Assembly: GCA_022842205.1 (NCBI GenBank)
Contig: JALHQA010000002.1
Span: 186,001-250,000 of the forward strand
From: Hyphomicrobiales bacterium
GTDB taxonomy: Bacteria > Pseudomonadota > Alphaproteobacteria > Rhizobiales > Methylopilaceae
DNA: 64,000 nucleotides
Direction of reading: 5' to 3'
This document shows positions 50,392 through 60,472 of this stretch, in pieces. The position numbers were made by a program, and so were the translations under genes. Numbering within the stretch: the first letter of the stretch is position 1; each line of letters begins with the position of its first letter. A model generated the notes under the pieces. The model saw only the letters and a program-made list of their open reading frames with translations, ran no database searches and had not been told where the DNA came from.

Positions 50392-51860
50392 TTCTCCGGA
50401 GCGGGATGTACGCCTGCGGAATCCTCGATCACCTGACCGAGCGCGAACAGGCTTTCCTCGTCGAACGGGCGGCCGATGAGCTGAAGGCCGAGCGGCAGGC
50501 CTTCCGGAGACGAGCCCGCGGGCACGGAAATGCCCGGCAGGCCGGCCATGTTCACTGTGACGGTGAAGATGTCGTTGAGATACATCTCGACCGGATCGGC
50601 CTTGCTCTTCGAGCCGATGGCAAACGCCGGAGACGGCGTTGTCGGCGTCAATACGGCATGGACACCGGAGGCGAACACCTTGTCGAAGTCCTGCTTGATC
50701 AGGGTGCGGACCTTCTGCGCGCGGACATAATAGGCGTCGTAATAGCCGGCGGAGAGCACATAGGTGCCGATCATGATGCGGCGCTTGACCTCGGCGCCGA
50801 AACCCTCGCCGCGCGTGTTCTCGTACATGCCGGTGATGTCACCGCCGTTGACGCGCGCGCCGTAGCGCACGCCGTCATAGCGCGCGAGATTCGACGAGGC
50901 TTCGGCGGGCGCGACGATGTAATAGGCCGGCAGCGCGTATTTCGTGTGCGGCAGCGAAATCTCGACGATCTCGGCGCCGGCGGCCTTGAGCCATTCGCGG
51001 CCCTGCTGCCAGAGCTTTTCAATCTCGGTGGGCATGCCATCGACGCGATATTCCTTCGGCACGCCGATCTTGAGGCCCTTCACCGAACGGCCGATAGCCG
51101 CCTCGTAATCGGGAACCGGCATGTCGACCGAGGTCGAGTCCTTCGGATCGTGGCCGGACATCGAGCGCATCAGGATCGCGGTGTCGCGCACGGTGCGGGC
51201 GAACGGCCCCGCCTGATCGAGCGAGGAAGCAAACGCCACGATGCCCCAGCGCGAGCAGCGGCCGTAGGTCGGCTTGATGCCGACAATGCCGGTGAAGGCG
51301 GCGGGCTGGCGGATCGAACCGCCGGTGTCCGTACCGGTCGCGCCGAGGCAGAGCCGCGCGGCAACCGCCGAAGACGAACCGCCCGACGAGCCGCCGGGCA
51401 CGAGATTTTCGGTCGAGCCCCTGGCGCGCCACGGATTGATGACATTGCCGAAAGCCGAGGTCTCGTTCGACGAGCCCATGGCGAACTCGTCGTTGTTGAG
51501 CTTGCCGAGCATGACCGCGCCGTCGCGCCAGAGCTGCGAGGTGACGGTGGATTCGTAGGTCGGCGTGAAGTCGTCGAGAATTTTCGAGCAGGCCGTGGTG
51601 CGCACGCCCTCGGTGCAGAACATGTCCTTGATGCCGAGCGGAATGCCTTCCAGCGGCCCGCCCTCGCCTTTCGCAAGCCGGACATCGGAGGCTTTCGCCA
51701 TTTCGCGGGCCTTGTCCGGCGTCTCGAGAATGTAGGCGTTGAGCGGCTTTGACTCAGCGACGGCGGCGATATGCGCCTCGGTGATCTCGGCGGCGGAGAA
51801 TGTCTTTGCCTTCAGGCCGTCGCGGGCTTCGGCGAGCGTCAAGTTGGTCAGATCGCTCAT
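50382..51860 (-). CDS. gatA: Asp-tRNA(Asn)/Glu-tRNA(Gln) amidotransferase subunit A
   Basis: 492 residues of the amidase-signature family. Gly/Ser-rich signature [19 protein letters not shown] and the Ser-cis-Ser-Lys triad region are present (PLGIKDMF with Lys, [11 protein letters not shown] with the Ser pair). It releases ammonia from Gln for the GatB reaction. The ATG at 51860 overlaps the gatC stop (TGATG); a GTG codon just before is less likely. Order gatC-gatA with aroQ overlapping the end. Confidence 0.96.
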   Translation of the reverse strand: MSDLTNLTLAEARDGLKAKTFSAAEITEAHIAAVAESKPLNAYILETPDKAREMAKASDVRLAKGEGGPLEGIPLGIKDMFCTEGVRTTACSKILDDFTPTYESTVTSQLWRDGAVMLGKLNNDEFAMGSSNETSAFGNVINPWRARGSTENLVPGGSSGGSSSAVAARLCLGATGTDTGGSIRQPAAFTGIVGIKPTYGRCSRWGIVAFASSLDQAGPFARTVRDTAILMRSMSGHDPKDSTSVDMPVPDYEAAIGRSVKGLKIGVPKEYRVDGMPTEIEKLWQQGREWLKAAGAEIVEISLPHTKYALPAYYIVAPAEASSNLARYDGVRYGARVNGGDITGMYENTRGEGFGAEVKRRIMIGTYVLSAGYYDAYYVRAQKVRTLIKQDFDKVFASGVHAVLTPTTPSPAFAIGSKSKADPVEMYLNDIFTVTVNMAGLPGISVPAGSSPEGLPLGLQLIGRPFDEESLFALGQVIEDSAGVHPAPEKWW

Positions 51861-52147
51861 CACTCGACCACCTTCGGCACGACGAAGAAATCGCCCTCGC
51901 GGACGGGCGCGTTCTTCAGCACCTTTTCCGGATCGCCGCCAGCGGTGACCTTGTCCTCCCGCAGCGGCAGCCTCATCGGGGTCACGGAGGTCAGCGGTGC
52001 CACATTGGAGACGTCGAGCGCCGACAGCTCCTCGACGAAAGCGAGAATGGCGTTCAGCTCTCCCGCCAGATGGGGAACTTCGTCTTCCTTGACCGCAATG
52101 CGCGCGAGCTTCGCGACGCGCCGGACCGTGGCCTCATCGACCGCCAT
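51860..52147 (-). CDS. gatC: Asp-tRNA(Asn)/Glu-tRNA(Gln) amidotransferase subunit C
   Basis: 95 residues, the small GatC linker of the heterotrimer: [45 protein letters not shown] and [13 protein letters not shown] are typical in order and spacing. AAGGG lies upstream of ATG 52147; the frame is open back to 52270 without a start signal. First gene of the gatCA cluster. Confidence 0.95.
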   Translation of the reverse strand: MAVDEATVRRVAKLARIAVKEDEVPHLAGELNAILAFVEELSALDVSNVAPLTSVTPMRLPLREDKVTAGGDPEKVLKNAPVREGDFFVVPKVVE

Positions 52148-52269
52148 GCCGTACCCTTTGTCGAGATAAATCAGAGCTGACTGTTGGGATTGCGGATAGC
52201 ACCCCCAGCCCGCGCGCCGCAACGGGCGGATTGACCCGCCGGGTCCAAACAGGCCATTGCATCCGCCCA

Positions 52270-52911
52270 ATGAGCACTATCATCAGGTTGCAGGACGAAA
52301 CCCCGGTCGCGCAAGGCGGGCGGAGGCTGGTTTACCGCCATCCGAACAATCCGCGCTGGATCGTGAAAGTCTGGCGGCCGGACTATGAGGCCCGGCATTG
52401 GGCCAACCCCTCCTGGCGGCAGAAACGCAAGAGATACCAGCAATTCGGCCCGTTCTTTCACGAGGTCCGGGAGCATCTGGCGATCTGCGCCAAGGAAGGC
52501 CGGGCCCCCCGGCACATGCAGAACCTGGTCGGGTTCGCCGACACCGATTACGGGCTGGGGCTGGTCTATGAGGCCGTATTCGGGCCGGACGGCGCCAGCT
52601 ACGCCCCTGACCTGAAGACCATTGTTCTAAAGGGCGGCTATACGCCCGAAGTGGAGGCCGCGCTCCGCGCTTTCCGGGACTGGCTGATCGAGGCGCCGAT
52701 CGTGATCGGCGATCTTCGGCCCGCCAATCTGGTGCTGGCGCGGGATGAGGCCGGAGCCCCCTATTTCGTGCTGATCGACGGCATCGGGGAAAAAATGCTC
52801 GTGCCGATCCATGGCGCATGGCCCTGGCTGAACCGGATACACACCCGAGGCCGGCTAAAGACGTTCGACCTCCATCTGCAGCGGCTGCTGGAACGGACCA
52901 AGACGGCTTGA
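52270..52911 (+). CDS. YrbL-family protein kinase-like, paralogue 1
   Basis: 213 residues of the PhoP-regulated YrbL family, a small kinase fold. [25 protein letters not shown] is the ATP-site Lys region, [14 protein letters not shown] the hinge, [13 protein letters not shown] the catalytic-loop equivalent with Asp (GDLRPAN) and [12 protein letters not shown] the metal-binding DFG equivalent. It is 43% or so alike by eye to the neighbour at 52945, sharing every motif in order; clearly a tandem duplication. Divergent from gatC; substrate unknown. Confidence 0.8.
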   Translation: MSTIIRLQDETPVAQGGRRLVYRHPNNPRWIVKVWRPDYEARHWANPSWRQKRKRYQQFGPFFHEVREHLAICAKEGRAPRHMQNLVGFADTDYGLGLVYEAVFGPDGASYAPDLKTIVLKGGYTPEVEAALRAFRDWLIEAPIVIGDLRPANLVLARDEAGAPYFVLIDGIGEKMLVPIHGAWPWLNRIHTRGRLKTFDLHLQRLLERTKTA

Positions 52912-52944
52912 CCTCGCCCTTCGGGACCGTCACCAATCCGTCGC

Positions 52945-53583
52945 ATGAGCGTCACAATACGTCTGAGCGACAGGAAGCCGGCCGCCGAGGGCGGGCGCCG
53001 GCTGGTCTTCACCCACCCCGACGATCCGAAGCTCATCATCAAGGTGATGAAGCCGACTTACATGGCGCAAAACTGGAAGGCGCCGCTGACCTTCCGCCAG
53101 AAGACGAAACGCTACCGCCAGCACACCTATCTGTTCATGGAAGTGCGCGAGCATCTCGCCGCCTGCGCCAAGAACGGGCATCCGCCAAAGCACCTGCAGA
53201 ACATTGTCGGCTTTATCGACACCGATCTCGGCCTCGGCCTTGTCTATGAAGCTATCCTCGGTCCGGACGGGAAATTCGCGCCGACGCTGCAGGACTTCAT
53301 CGAGCGGGGTCAATACACACCGGACATCCAGCAGGCCTTCCTTGAATTCCGCGACTGGTTCATCGACGCGCCGATCGTGACGACGCCGCTGCACCCCGAC
53401 AACATCGTTCTCAACCGCGACGAGAACGGAAAACCCTACTTCGTGCTGATCGACGGCATCGGCGAAAAGACGGTGATCCCGATCAAGGGATGGGTGCAGG
53501 CGCTTAACCGCCGCCACAAGCTGAAGGACCTGAAGCGCTTCGACCGCAAGGAAGGCGTTCCGGCCGTGCCGCAGCCGGCCTAG
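52945..53583 (+). CDS. YrbL-family protein kinase-like, paralogue 2
   Basis: 212 residues, same plan as the gene before it: [43 protein letters not shown], then IVTTPLHPDNIVL and [16 protein letters not shown]. In this copy the Asp of the catalytic-loop GDLRPAN is Pro (PLHPDN), while the His-equivalent is present, the reverse of paralogue 1. It may be catalytically weak or act with its partner. 33 bp separate the two genes, and its 3' end overlaps the convergent UPF0173 gene by 4 nt. Confidence 0.8.
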   Translation: MSVTIRLSDRKPAAEGGRRLVFTHPDDPKLIIKVMKPTYMAQNWKAPLTFRQKTKRYRQHTYLFMEVREHLAACAKNGHPPKHLQNIVGFIDTDLGLGLVYEAILGPDGKFAPTLQDFIERGQYTPDIQQAFLEFRDWFIDAPIVTTPLHPDNIVLNRDENGKPYFVLIDGIGEKTVIPIKGWVQALNRRHKLKDLKRFDRKEGVPAVPQPA

Positions 53584-54275
53584 GCTTCGAACGGCTTTCC
53601 CTTTTCCGGTACGACGATTTTCGTCTTCGGATTTTTCACCTGCTGTCTGAACGCATCCGCGCTCTGATCCAGGAGCCCGAATGTCGCGTAATGACAGGGA
53701 ACGACCGTTTCGAAATCGAAGAAATTGTTCACCGCATAGGCTGCCGTGCGCGCGCCCATGGTGAAGCGGTCGCCGATCGGCACGAAACCGATCCTGGGCT
53801 TGTAGAGATCGTTGATGAGCTTCATGTCGGAAAACAGCGCTGTGTCGCCGAGGTGATAAACGGTTGGTTCGCCGGGCGCTTCTATGATGATGCCATTCGG
53901 ATGGCCGAGCTGCGCGAAGACGCCGTTCACGACATCTCCCGATGAATGGAACGCCTGCACGAGCGTGACGGTGAAGCCGTCCACCGTGATCGAACCGCCG
54001 GTGTTCATCGGTTCATATTTCTCGACGCCCTGCCCGTTCAGCCAGGATACGACCTCGAAATTCGAAATGAGGGTCGCGCCGCTTTTCTTCGCGATCTCGA
54101 CCGTGTCGCCGACATGGTCCGAGTGTCCGTGCGTCAGGCAGATATGGGTGACGCCCTTCGCGATCTCGCTGACATCCTTGGTATAGCCCGACCCGGTGAG
54201 AAACGGATCGAACAGGATGCTCGTCTTGCCGAACTCAAGTTTGAACGCGGAATGGACGTACCAGGTGATGCGCAT
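53580..54275 (-). CDS. UPF0173 metal-dependent hydrolase
   Basis: 231 residues of the metallo-beta-lactamase fold: ITWYVHSAFKLEFG, LFDPFLTGS, LTHGHSDHVGDT (the HxHxDH metal site), VYHLGDTALFSDM and VVPCHYATFG. Length and motifs match YtkL/UPF0173 enzymes; physiological substrate not known. ATG start is the one just in front of the conserved first strand. Confidence 0.9.
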   Translation of the reverse strand: MRITWYVHSAFKLEFGKTSILFDPFLTGSGYTKDVSEIAKGVTHICLTHGHSDHVGDTVEIAKKSGATLISNFEVVSWLNGQGVEKYEPMNTGGSITVDGFTVTLVQAFHSSGDVVNGVFAQLGHPNGIIIEAPGEPTVYHLGDTALFSDMKLINDLYKPRIGFVPIGDRFTMGARTAAYAVNNFFDFETVVPCHYATFGLLDQSADAFRQQVKNPKTKIVVPEKGKPFEA

Positions 54276-54333
54276 GATTTCCCTCGCGGTGCTGCGGGGA
54301 AGCTAGCGGCTGGTGCACCGGGGTCAACCGGCG

Positions 54334-54666
54334 CTATTGCGGCAGTTTGAATTCCGGCGAGGCACAGACATCGATATTGCGGCCGGTGAACATGTCCTCG
54401 TCGCCGGTGACGGCCTGGAAATCGAAGACGCAGGCGCCGCCGTCCTCGAATGTCACCCTGGTACTGCCGCCCGGCTGGATGCGGAGGGCGCTGCCGAGGA
54501 CGTTCTCGCCGTAATCTCCAAGATCCGACGGTGAAACATAGAGTTCGGTGATGACCGACGGCGATCCGTTACTGACCTTGACCGTACGTTCCGCCGAGAG
54601 CGCGCCAGAAGCGGGCGCAACTGTCATCCCGGCGCTCGCGAGCACCGCCACCAGCCAGGACTTCAT
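54334..54666 (-). CDS. Small secreted protein, unknown
   Basis: 110 residues. Signal peptide MKSWLVAVLASAGMTVAPASGALS, cleaved near ALSA. Mature sequence TVKVSNGSPSVITELYVSPSDLGDYGENVLG then FEDGGACVFDFQAVTGDEDM, suggesting a beta-rich domain of about 85 residues with a Cys pair (C..., DVCAS). Similar small proteins with the ITELYVSPSxxxxWGxNVL pattern are known in alphaproteobacteria. GGGGG sits 7 nt before ATG 54666, preferred over 54672. Confidence 0.7.
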   Translation of the reverse strand: MKSWLVAVLASAGMTVAPASGALSAERTVKVSNGSPSVITELYVSPSDLGDYGENVLGSALRIQPGGSTRVTFEDGGACVFDFQAVTGDEDMFTGRNIDVCASPEFKLPQ

Positions 54667-54775
54667 ACGCATACCCCCGCCCTTCGACCCCAACCCTATG
54701 GTGCGTATTGAGCGCGGGATAAAGGCGGGAATGTGTCGCAGGATGAGGGGTTTAACAGAGACCCTCCCGAGGGGG

Positions 54776-57028
54776 TCAATCCGGCTCGAACTTGTTGGTG
54801 CGCGGGAAACCCTTGGGCGCAAGGCGTCCGGCATCGGCGCGGCTGCCGATCCATTCCTTGAGATCACCCTTGTCGATCGTGAAATTGCGGCCTGAAGAAT
54901 CGACCCATGTCAGGCCGTCCTTCAATGTAAATACGCGGGCGTCGGACGTGCCGCCATCCTTGTATTTCTGCAGGCGCACGCCCTTGCCGCGGCCCATTTC
55001 CGGAATCTGGTTCAGCGGGAAGACGATCATCTTGCGGTTCTCGCCAACGACGGCGACGTGATCGCCGTCCGCCGGCACCGCGACGCGCGCTTCAGCGCCT
55101 GCATCCACGTTCAGAACGTTGCGCCCCTTCTTGGTCGAGGCCAGAAGATCGTCTTCGCCGACGACAAAGCCGCGTCCGTCGGTCGCGATGACGAGGCGCT
55201 TCGTGCCTGCCTCATATGTCCAGACCTGCGCGATGTCGGCGCTGTCCTCGAGATCGATCTGAAGCCGGATCGGCTCCCCGTGACCGCGCCCGCCCGGCAG
55301 CTTCGACGCATCGAGCGTAAAGACCTTGCCGTTTGTCGCCATGACGAAAATCTTCGAGGTCGTTTCCGCGAAGAACGCCGTCTTGAGATCGTCCCCCTGC
55401 TTGAAGCCGAGATTCGAGACGTCCTCGACATGGCCCTTGAGCGCGCGAATCCAGTTCATTTTTGAAACAACGACCGTGATCGGTTCGCGCTCGACCAGCG
55501 CCTCGGTGAAGTCCACCGTGACGGCCGCGGCCTCCGCGAAATTGCTGCGACGCTTGCCGAGCGCGGTGTTCGGCCCGAAGGTCTTGCGGACTTCCGCGAT
55601 CTCCTTCTTCACCTTGCTCCACTGACGGGCGTTCGAGCCGAGCAGCTTCTCGATCTCGGACTTTTCCTCCGTCAGTTCCTTGTGCTCGGTCCGGATCTGG
55701 ATTTCTTCGAGCTTGGCCAGCGCGCGCAAGCGGATATTGAGGATCGCCTCGGCCTGCACGTCGCTGATCTTGTATTTACGGATCAGTTCGGCTTTCGGAT
55801 CGTCCTTGGTGCGGATGATCCGGATGACCTCGTCGATATTCAGGAACGCGATCAGAAGACCGCCGAGCACTTCGAGGCGGCGGTCGATGGCGGCAAGGCG
55901 GAACTCGGCGCGGCGGACCACGACCTCGCGGCGATGATCGAGCCATTCGCGCAACGCGGGCGCGAGACCGAGTACCTGCGGCACCTTGCCTTTCACCAGC
56001 ACATTCATGTTGAGGCCGATGCGCGTCTCGAGATCGGTGAGCTTGAAAAGGCTCTCCATCAGGACGTCGGGATCGACCGTGCGGGCACGCGGCTCCAGCA
56101 CGATGCGGATGTCGTCGGCGCTCTCGTCGCGGACATCGGCGAGGATCGGCACCTTGCGGTCGATGACCATCGAGGCGAGTTGCTCGATCAGGCGCGATTT
56201 CGGCACGAGCCACGGAATTTCGGTAACGACGATGACCCAGGTGCCGCGGCCGGCATCTTCCTGATGCCACCTGGAGCGGACGCGGAAACCGCCGCGCCCG
56301 GTGCGGTAGGCCTCGGCGATGGCATCCTTCGGCTCGACCACGATGCCGCCGGTCGGGAAATCCGGGCCGGGGATGAATTGCAGGATGTCGTCGGTCGTGG
56401 CCTTCGGATTGTCGATCAGGAAGGTCGCGGCATCGAGCAGCTCGGCCGCGTTATGCGGCGGGATCGAGGTCGCCATGCCGACCGCGATGCCCTGCGCGCC
56501 ATTGGCCAGAAGGTTCGGAAAGGCGGCGGGAAGGACGATGGGCTCTTCTTCGGAGCCGTCATAGGTCTCGCGAAAATCGACCGTGCCCTCGTCGAGCCCA
56601 TCCAGCAGAAGGCGGGCAACTTCGGTGAGCCGCGCTTCGGTGTAGCGCATGGCGGCCGGGTTATCGCCGTCGACATTGCCGAAATTGCCCTGCCCTTCGA
56701 CCAGTGGCCAGCGCTGGGCGAACTCCTGCGCGAGACGGACGAGCGCGTCATAGACCGACTGGTCGCCATGCGGATGGTATTTGCCGATGACGTCGCCGAC
56801 GACACGGGCGGATTTCTTGAACGCCTGGCCGGGATCGAGCCGCAAGAGGCGCATGGCATAGAGCAGACGGCGGTGGACCGGCTTCAGGCCGTCGCGGGCA
56901 TCGGGCAGCGCGCGCTGCGTGATGGTCGACAGCGCATAGGCGAGATAGCGCTCCTCCAGCGCGGAGCGCAGATCGACGGTTTCGATGTCTGTGCCGCCCC
57001 CAGAGGGCGGCGCGGGCTGTTTTGCCAT
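54776..57028 (-). CDS. parC: DNA topoisomerase IV subunit A
   Basis: 750 residues. The 5Y-CAP catalytic core has the [21 protein letters not shown] start, [24 protein letters not shown], and [11 protein letters not shown] with the DNA-cleaving Tyr. C-terminal beta-pinwheel repeats ([46 protein letters not shown]) classify it as ParC rather than GyrA; no GyrA box seen. It untangles replicated chromosomes with ParE. Confidence 0.95.
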   Translation of the reverse strand: MAKQPAPPSGGGTDIETVDLRSALEERYLAYALSTITQRALPDARDGLKPVHRRLLYAMRLLRLDPGQAFKKSARVVGDVIGKYHPHGDQSVYDALVRLAQEFAQRWPLVEGQGNFGNVDGDNPAAMRYTEARLTEVARLLLDGLDEGTVDFRETYDGSEEEPIVLPAAFPNLLANGAQGIAVGMATSIPPHNAAELLDAATFLIDNPKATTDDILQFIPGPDFPTGGIVVEPKDAIAEAYRTGRGGFRVRSRWHQEDAGRGTWVIVVTEIPWLVPKSRLIEQLASMVIDRKVPILADVRDESADDIRIVLEPRARTVDPDVLMESLFKLTDLETRIGLNMNVLVKGKVPQVLGLAPALREWLDHRREVVVRRAEFRLAAIDRRLEVLGGLLIAFLNIDEVIRIIRTKDDPKAELIRKYKISDVQAEAILNIRLRALAKLEEIQIRTEHKELTEEKSEIEKLLGSNARQWSKVKKEIAEVRKTFGPNTALGKRRSNFAEAAAVTVDFTEALVEREPITVVVSKMNWIRALKGHVEDVSNLGFKQGDDLKTAFFAETTSKIFVMATNGKVFTLDASKLPGGRGHGEPIRLQIDLEDSADIAQVWTYEAGTKRLVIATDGRGFVVGEDDLLASTKKGRNVLNVDAGAEARVAVPADGDHVAVVGENRKMIVFPLNQIPEMGRGKGVRLQKYKDGGTSDARVFTLKDGLTWVDSSGRNFTIDKGDLKEWIGSRADAGRLAPKGFPRTNKFEPD

Positions 57029-57071
57029 GGGAGGTGGTTAGCTCAGGGGCTGAGTCGGTTCAATGCGGCGA

Positions 57072-57803
57072 CTAGACCGCTGCTGCCCGGACGCTGGCAA
57101 CATAAGATTCCCGCGCATCGGGGATGGGCAGGCCGCGCGGCTCATAGACATCGCGGGCGAGGAAAAAACCGGTCAGCTGGAAGCCGTCGGCGATGTCTTC
57201 CGGGCGCGGATGGGCATTTACGCTGGATGTCATCAGGAAGGCCGGCAGAGGCAGCATGCGGTCCGCATAGGGCGCTCCGGCCTCCTCGCTGACGGCGCGA
57301 GCCGATCTTGGCGAGACATAGACCAGGTTGGTGATGGCGCCGGTCGAGGCGCATTGCGACAGATCGAGACCGAAGCCGAGTTCGGCCAGCATCGCCAGTT
57401 CGAACCGCACCATGAGAGCGGGGCCGATTTCCGGATCCGCGAGATGGTCCAGCACAACGCCGAGCGTGTCATAGAGGCCGGGATGCGGATCGCGTTCGGG
57501 CAGCAGCCGCGCGAGCGAGGCAAGCCAGGTCAGGCCATACAGCGAAGCGCGGGTTTCCATGAGCTGCGCGGCCCGAAGATCAAGTCCCTCCAGCGCGTAA
57601 TTACCGAGATGCTCGTCAAGCCGGGCACGCCATTCCACCCGTACCCGGTTTCCGGGCTGCAGCACCGGGCGCTGCATGCGCGAGCGCCCGCCCCGGACGA
57701 GGCCCAGATGGCGGCCATGATCCTTCGTCAGAAGCTCGACGATAACCGAGGTTTCGCCGTGCGGCCGGGCGGAGAGAACGACGCCTTCATCGGACCAATG
57801 CAT
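57072..57803 (-). CDS. recO: DNA repair protein RecO
   Basis: 243 residues, DNA-annealing and RecF-pathway loading factor. N-terminal OB-fold: [35 protein letters not shown] (in part), C-terminal helical domain with [23 protein letters not shown] holding the single zinc-finger Cys of many alphaproteobacterial RecO proteins, [17 protein letters not shown] and RNYL-like tail replaced here. 44 bp upstream of parC in the same direction. Confidence 0.92.
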   Translation of the reverse strand: MHWSDEGVVLSARPHGETSVIVELLTKDHGRHLGLVRGGRSRMQRPVLQPGNRVRVEWRARLDEHLGNYALEGLDLRAAQLMETRASLYGLTWLASLARLLPERDPHPGLYDTLGVVLDHLADPEIGPALMVRFELAMLAELGFGLDLSQCASTGAITNLVYVSPRSARAVSEEAGAPYADRMLPLPAFLMTSSVNAHPRPEDIADGFQLTGFFLARDVYEPRGLPIPDARESYVASVRAAAV

Positions 57804-57902
57804 GGCGCGCTCTTACACCATTCGGGCCCGCCGCAATATGGCCGAAAGGCGACTTGCCCGCCCCGCCCCGGCCCGCGACGATGCGGGAAAAGGGGAAAAG
57901 AA

Positions 57903-58670
57903 ATGGCTGGCAGGCTTGAAGGGAAAGTGGCGCTGATTTCAGGCGGCGCGACAGGGATGGGCGGAGCCTCGTCGAGGCTCTTTGCCAAGGAAGGCGCCAA
58001 GGTCGGCATCATCGACATCAACGCCGAGGCCGGACACAAGGTGGCGGACGAAATCAACGCCGCGGGCGGAAGAGCCGTTTTCGTGCGGGCGGATGTCTCG
58101 AATATCGACGATGTCGAACGGGCCGTGGAAGACGTCTCGGCCACGCTTGGCCCCATCACCGTGCTGTTCAACCACGCGGGCTCGATCGTCATCAAGCCGT
58201 TCCTCGAAACGACACTCGAGGAATGGGAATGGCTGATGGCGGTGAACGTGCGCAGCATGTTCCTCGTGACCAAGGCCGTGCTGCCGCAGATGATCGCGGC
58301 CGGCGGCGGCGCGATCGTCTGCACATCGTCGATCTCCGCCGAATTCGCGACACCGAATGAGGTGCTGTACGACACGACCAAAGGCGCGTGCCACATGTTC
58401 GCGCGCGCCATCGCGGTCGAGTATCGCGACCGGAACATCCGCTGCAACGCGGTGTGCCCCGGCTTCGTCAAGACGCCGCATGGCAATCGGGAGGTGGAGT
58501 TGCTGACGAAATACGGGGTCGATGTTTCCGACGCCGCCATCGCCGCGCAGCAGGGCCGCATGGGCCTGCCGGAGGATGTCGCCCGCGCGGCGCTCTATCT
58601 CGCGAGCGATGAGTCGGACTTCGTGACGGGAGCGCGGCTGTTCGTCGACGGCGGGTTCAGCGCGATTTGA
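57903..58670 (+). CDS. Short-chain dehydrogenase/reductase
   Basis: 255 residues. Rossmann motif ISGGATGMGGASS (TGxxxGxG-like with S in place of T), NHAG instead of NNAG, catalytic Ser in CTSSISAEF and YDTTKGA with the Tyr-xxx-Lys pair. CNAVCPGFVKTP and DGGFSAI at the end are typical of classical SDR enzymes. Substrate unknown. GGGGA lies before ATG 57903; a long upstream open frame is an antisense effect of recO. A palindromic repeat follows. Confidence 0.88.
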   Translation: MAGRLEGKVALISGGATGMGGASSRLFAKEGAKVGIIDINAEAGHKVADEINAAGGRAVFVRADVSNIDDVERAVEDVSATLGPITVLFNHAGSIVIKPFLETTLEEWEWLMAVNVRSMFLVTKAVLPQMIAAGGGAIVCTSSISAEFATPNEVLYDTTKGACHMFARAIAVEYRDRNIRCNAVCPGFVKTPHGNREVELLTKYGVDVSDAAIAAQQGRMGLPEDVARAALYLASDESDFVTGARLFVDGGFSAI

Positions 58671-58674
58671 AAAT

Positions 58675-58784
58675 CCTCATCCTGAGGAGCGGTGCGCAAG
58701 CATCGCGTCTCGAAGGATGGGCGGCGGGTTCAGAGCTTGCGACCCATCCTTCGAGACGGGCCTTCGGCCCTCCTCAGGATGAGG
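58675..58784. repeat. Rhizobial intergenic palindromic element
   Basis: Outer 15-bp arms CCTCATCCTGAGGAG (58675-58689) and CTCCTCAGGATGAGG (58770-58784) are exact complements. Inner arms GTCTCGAAGGATGG and CCATCCTTCGAGAC also pair. This is the widely dispersed Hyphomicrobiales repeat; it probably acts in mRNA stability or termination at the end of the SDR gene. Confidence 0.8.
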
Positions 58785-58854
58785 TTGAACGTGTTGCGTA
58801 GATCGAGAGAGATCCCGAATGACCGTTACGCGGTTTCCGGGATGACGCTTCGCG

Positions 58855-59760
58855 TCACTTCGGCATGTCCAGACCCATCTCGCGGTAGCGCTCGGGGTCG
58901 TCGGCCCAGTTCTCGCGCACTTTCACGAACAGGAAGAGGTGTACGGGCTGTTCGGCGACATCGGCGATTTCCTTGCGCGCGGCCATCGAGATCGCCTTGA
59001 TGGTTTCGCCGCTCTTGCCGATGACGATCTTCTTCTGGCTTTCACGCTCGACATAGATCGTCTGCTCGACGCGGGCCGAGCCGTCCTTGCGCATTTCCCA
59101 TTTCTCGGTTTCGACCGTCGAGGAGTACGGAAGCTCCTCGTGCAGGCGAAGGAAGAGTTTTTCGCGCGTGATCTCGGCCGCGAGCATCCGCAGCGGAAGA
59201 TCGGACATCTGGTCTTCGGGATAGAGCCACGGGCCCGGCGGCATTTCGCCGGCGAGCCATGTCTTCAGATCGTCCACGCCGTCGCCATTCTGTGCGGACA
59301 GCATGAAGATGCGGACGAAGGCGGATTTCGCGTTCGCCTCTTCCGCCAGCTTGAGGAGGTTCTCGCGCTTCACAAGATCGATCTTGTTGAGCACGAGGAA
59401 AACCGGCTTCCGGATCTGGCCGAGCTGTTCGAGGAGCTTCAGCGCCTCGTCGTCGAGGCCCTTGCGCGCGTCGATCAGCACGCCGACGAGATCGGCGTCC
59501 TTCGCGCCGCCCCAGGCGGTCGTGACCATGGCGCGGTCGAGCCGGCGCTTGGGCGCGAAGATGCCGGGCGTATCAACGAAAATGATCTGGCTCGGACCTT
59601 CGGCAACGATGCCGCGCACCAGAGCGCGCGTGGTCTGGACCTTGTGTGTCACGATCGAGACCTTGCCGCCGACAAGGGCGTTCAGGAGCGTCGATTTGCC
59701 GGCGTTCGGCGCGCCGATGAGCGCAACATAGCCGCAGCGCGTTTCCGGGGAATCACTCAT
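58855..59760 (-). CDS. era: GTPase Era
   Basis: 301 residues. G1 GAPNAGKST, G2/G3 region TTRALVRGIVAEG and FVDTPGIF, G4 NKID, G5 SAQNGDG, and the C-terminal KH domain with IVIGKSGETIKAISMAARKEIADV. Era binds 16S rRNA and completes 30S maturation. The ATG at 59760 overlaps the rnc stop by 8 nt, so translation is coupled. Confidence 0.96.
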   Translation of the reverse strand: MSDSPETRCGYVALIGAPNAGKSTLLNALVGGKVSIVTHKVQTTRALVRGIVAEGPSQIIFVDTPGIFAPKRRLDRAMVTTAWGGAKDADLVGVLIDARKGLDDEALKLLEQLGQIRKPVFLVLNKIDLVKRENLLKLAEEANAKSAFVRIFMLSAQNGDGVDDLKTWLAGEMPPGPWLYPEDQMSDLPLRMLAAEITREKLFLRLHEELPYSSTVETEKWEMRKDGSARVEQTIYVERESQKKIVIGKSGETIKAISMAARKEIADVAEQPVHLFLFVKVRENWADDPERYREMGLDMPK

Positions 59761-60472
59761 GGGTTTCTTCCGTCCATACACCTTCGCGCGTCAGAAACGC
59801 CTCGGCCGCGAGCTGCTCGGCAACACGTTTGGTACGTCCCTCGCCCTGGGCGGGCTCCAGCCCCGGAAGCTGAACTTCGACGCGGAAGATCGGATTGTGA
59901 TCCGGACCGCCACGTCCGACCTCGCTATAGGACGGCACGGACAGACCGCGCCCGAGCGCCCATTCCTGCAACGCGGATTTGGCATCACGCAGCGGACGCC
60001 GCGGATGGAGCATACGCTCCCGCCAGAATTTGTCGATCAGCGCCCGGGCGGCGTCGATGCCACCATCGAGATAGACAGCCGCGACCACGCCTTCGCAAAC
60101 ATCAGCCAGCAGAGCCTTTTTCTTGCGGCCGCCATTACGCGCTTCGCTTTCGCCGAGACGGATGGCGGAGCCGAGATCCATCGTCAGCGCAACTTCGGCG
60201 CAGGCCTCCGCCCGCACGAGTTCCGACAGGCGGCGTGACAGCTCGCCCTCCTCCTTGTCCGGAAACTGGGCGAACAGCATTTCGGCGATGCACACGCCAA
60301 GCACGCGGTCGCCGAGAAACTCCAGACGCTGATAGGAGTCCTGCCGCGTATTGCCGTAGGGCGTCGCGCTGATATGCGTCAGCGCGCGGTCAAGCAGGCT
60401 CGGATCCTTGAACGAGTATCCCAGGCGCTCTTCCAGCGTGTCGCGGGCGGCGGCGCGCGGATTCTTCGCCAT
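59753..60472 (-). CDS. rnc: Ribonuclease III
   Basis: 239 residues. Catalytic domain with DSYQRLEFLGDRVLGVCIAE and the second acidic site ALLADVCEGVVAAVYLDGG; C-terminal dsRNA-binding domain with DAKSALQEWALGRG, YSEVGRGGPDHNPIFRVEV. Processes rRNA precursors and double-stranded RNAs. Start ATG overlaps the lepB stop (TGATG). The longer frame from 60517 is not used. Confidence 0.96.
   Translation of the reverse strand: MAKNPRAAARDTLEERLGYSFKDPSLLDRALTHISATPYGNTRQDSYQRLEFLGDRVLGVCIAEMLFAQFPDKEEGELSRRLSELVRAEACAEVALTMDLGSAIRLGESEARNGGRKKKALLADVCEGVVAAVYLDGGIDAARALIDKFWRERMLHPRRPLRDAKSALQEWALGRGLSVPSYSEVGRGGPDHNPIFRVEVQLPGLEPAQGEGRTKRVAEQLAAEAFLTREGVWTEETHE

Noticed and set aside
55682-57292. 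536-codon ORF opposite parC
   Set aside because: Shadow of parC; no protein motif in its translation.
57063-57902. N-terminal extension of the SDR reading frame
   Set aside because: The SDR fold begins at 57903 with a Shine-Dalgarno; the extension is antisense to recO.
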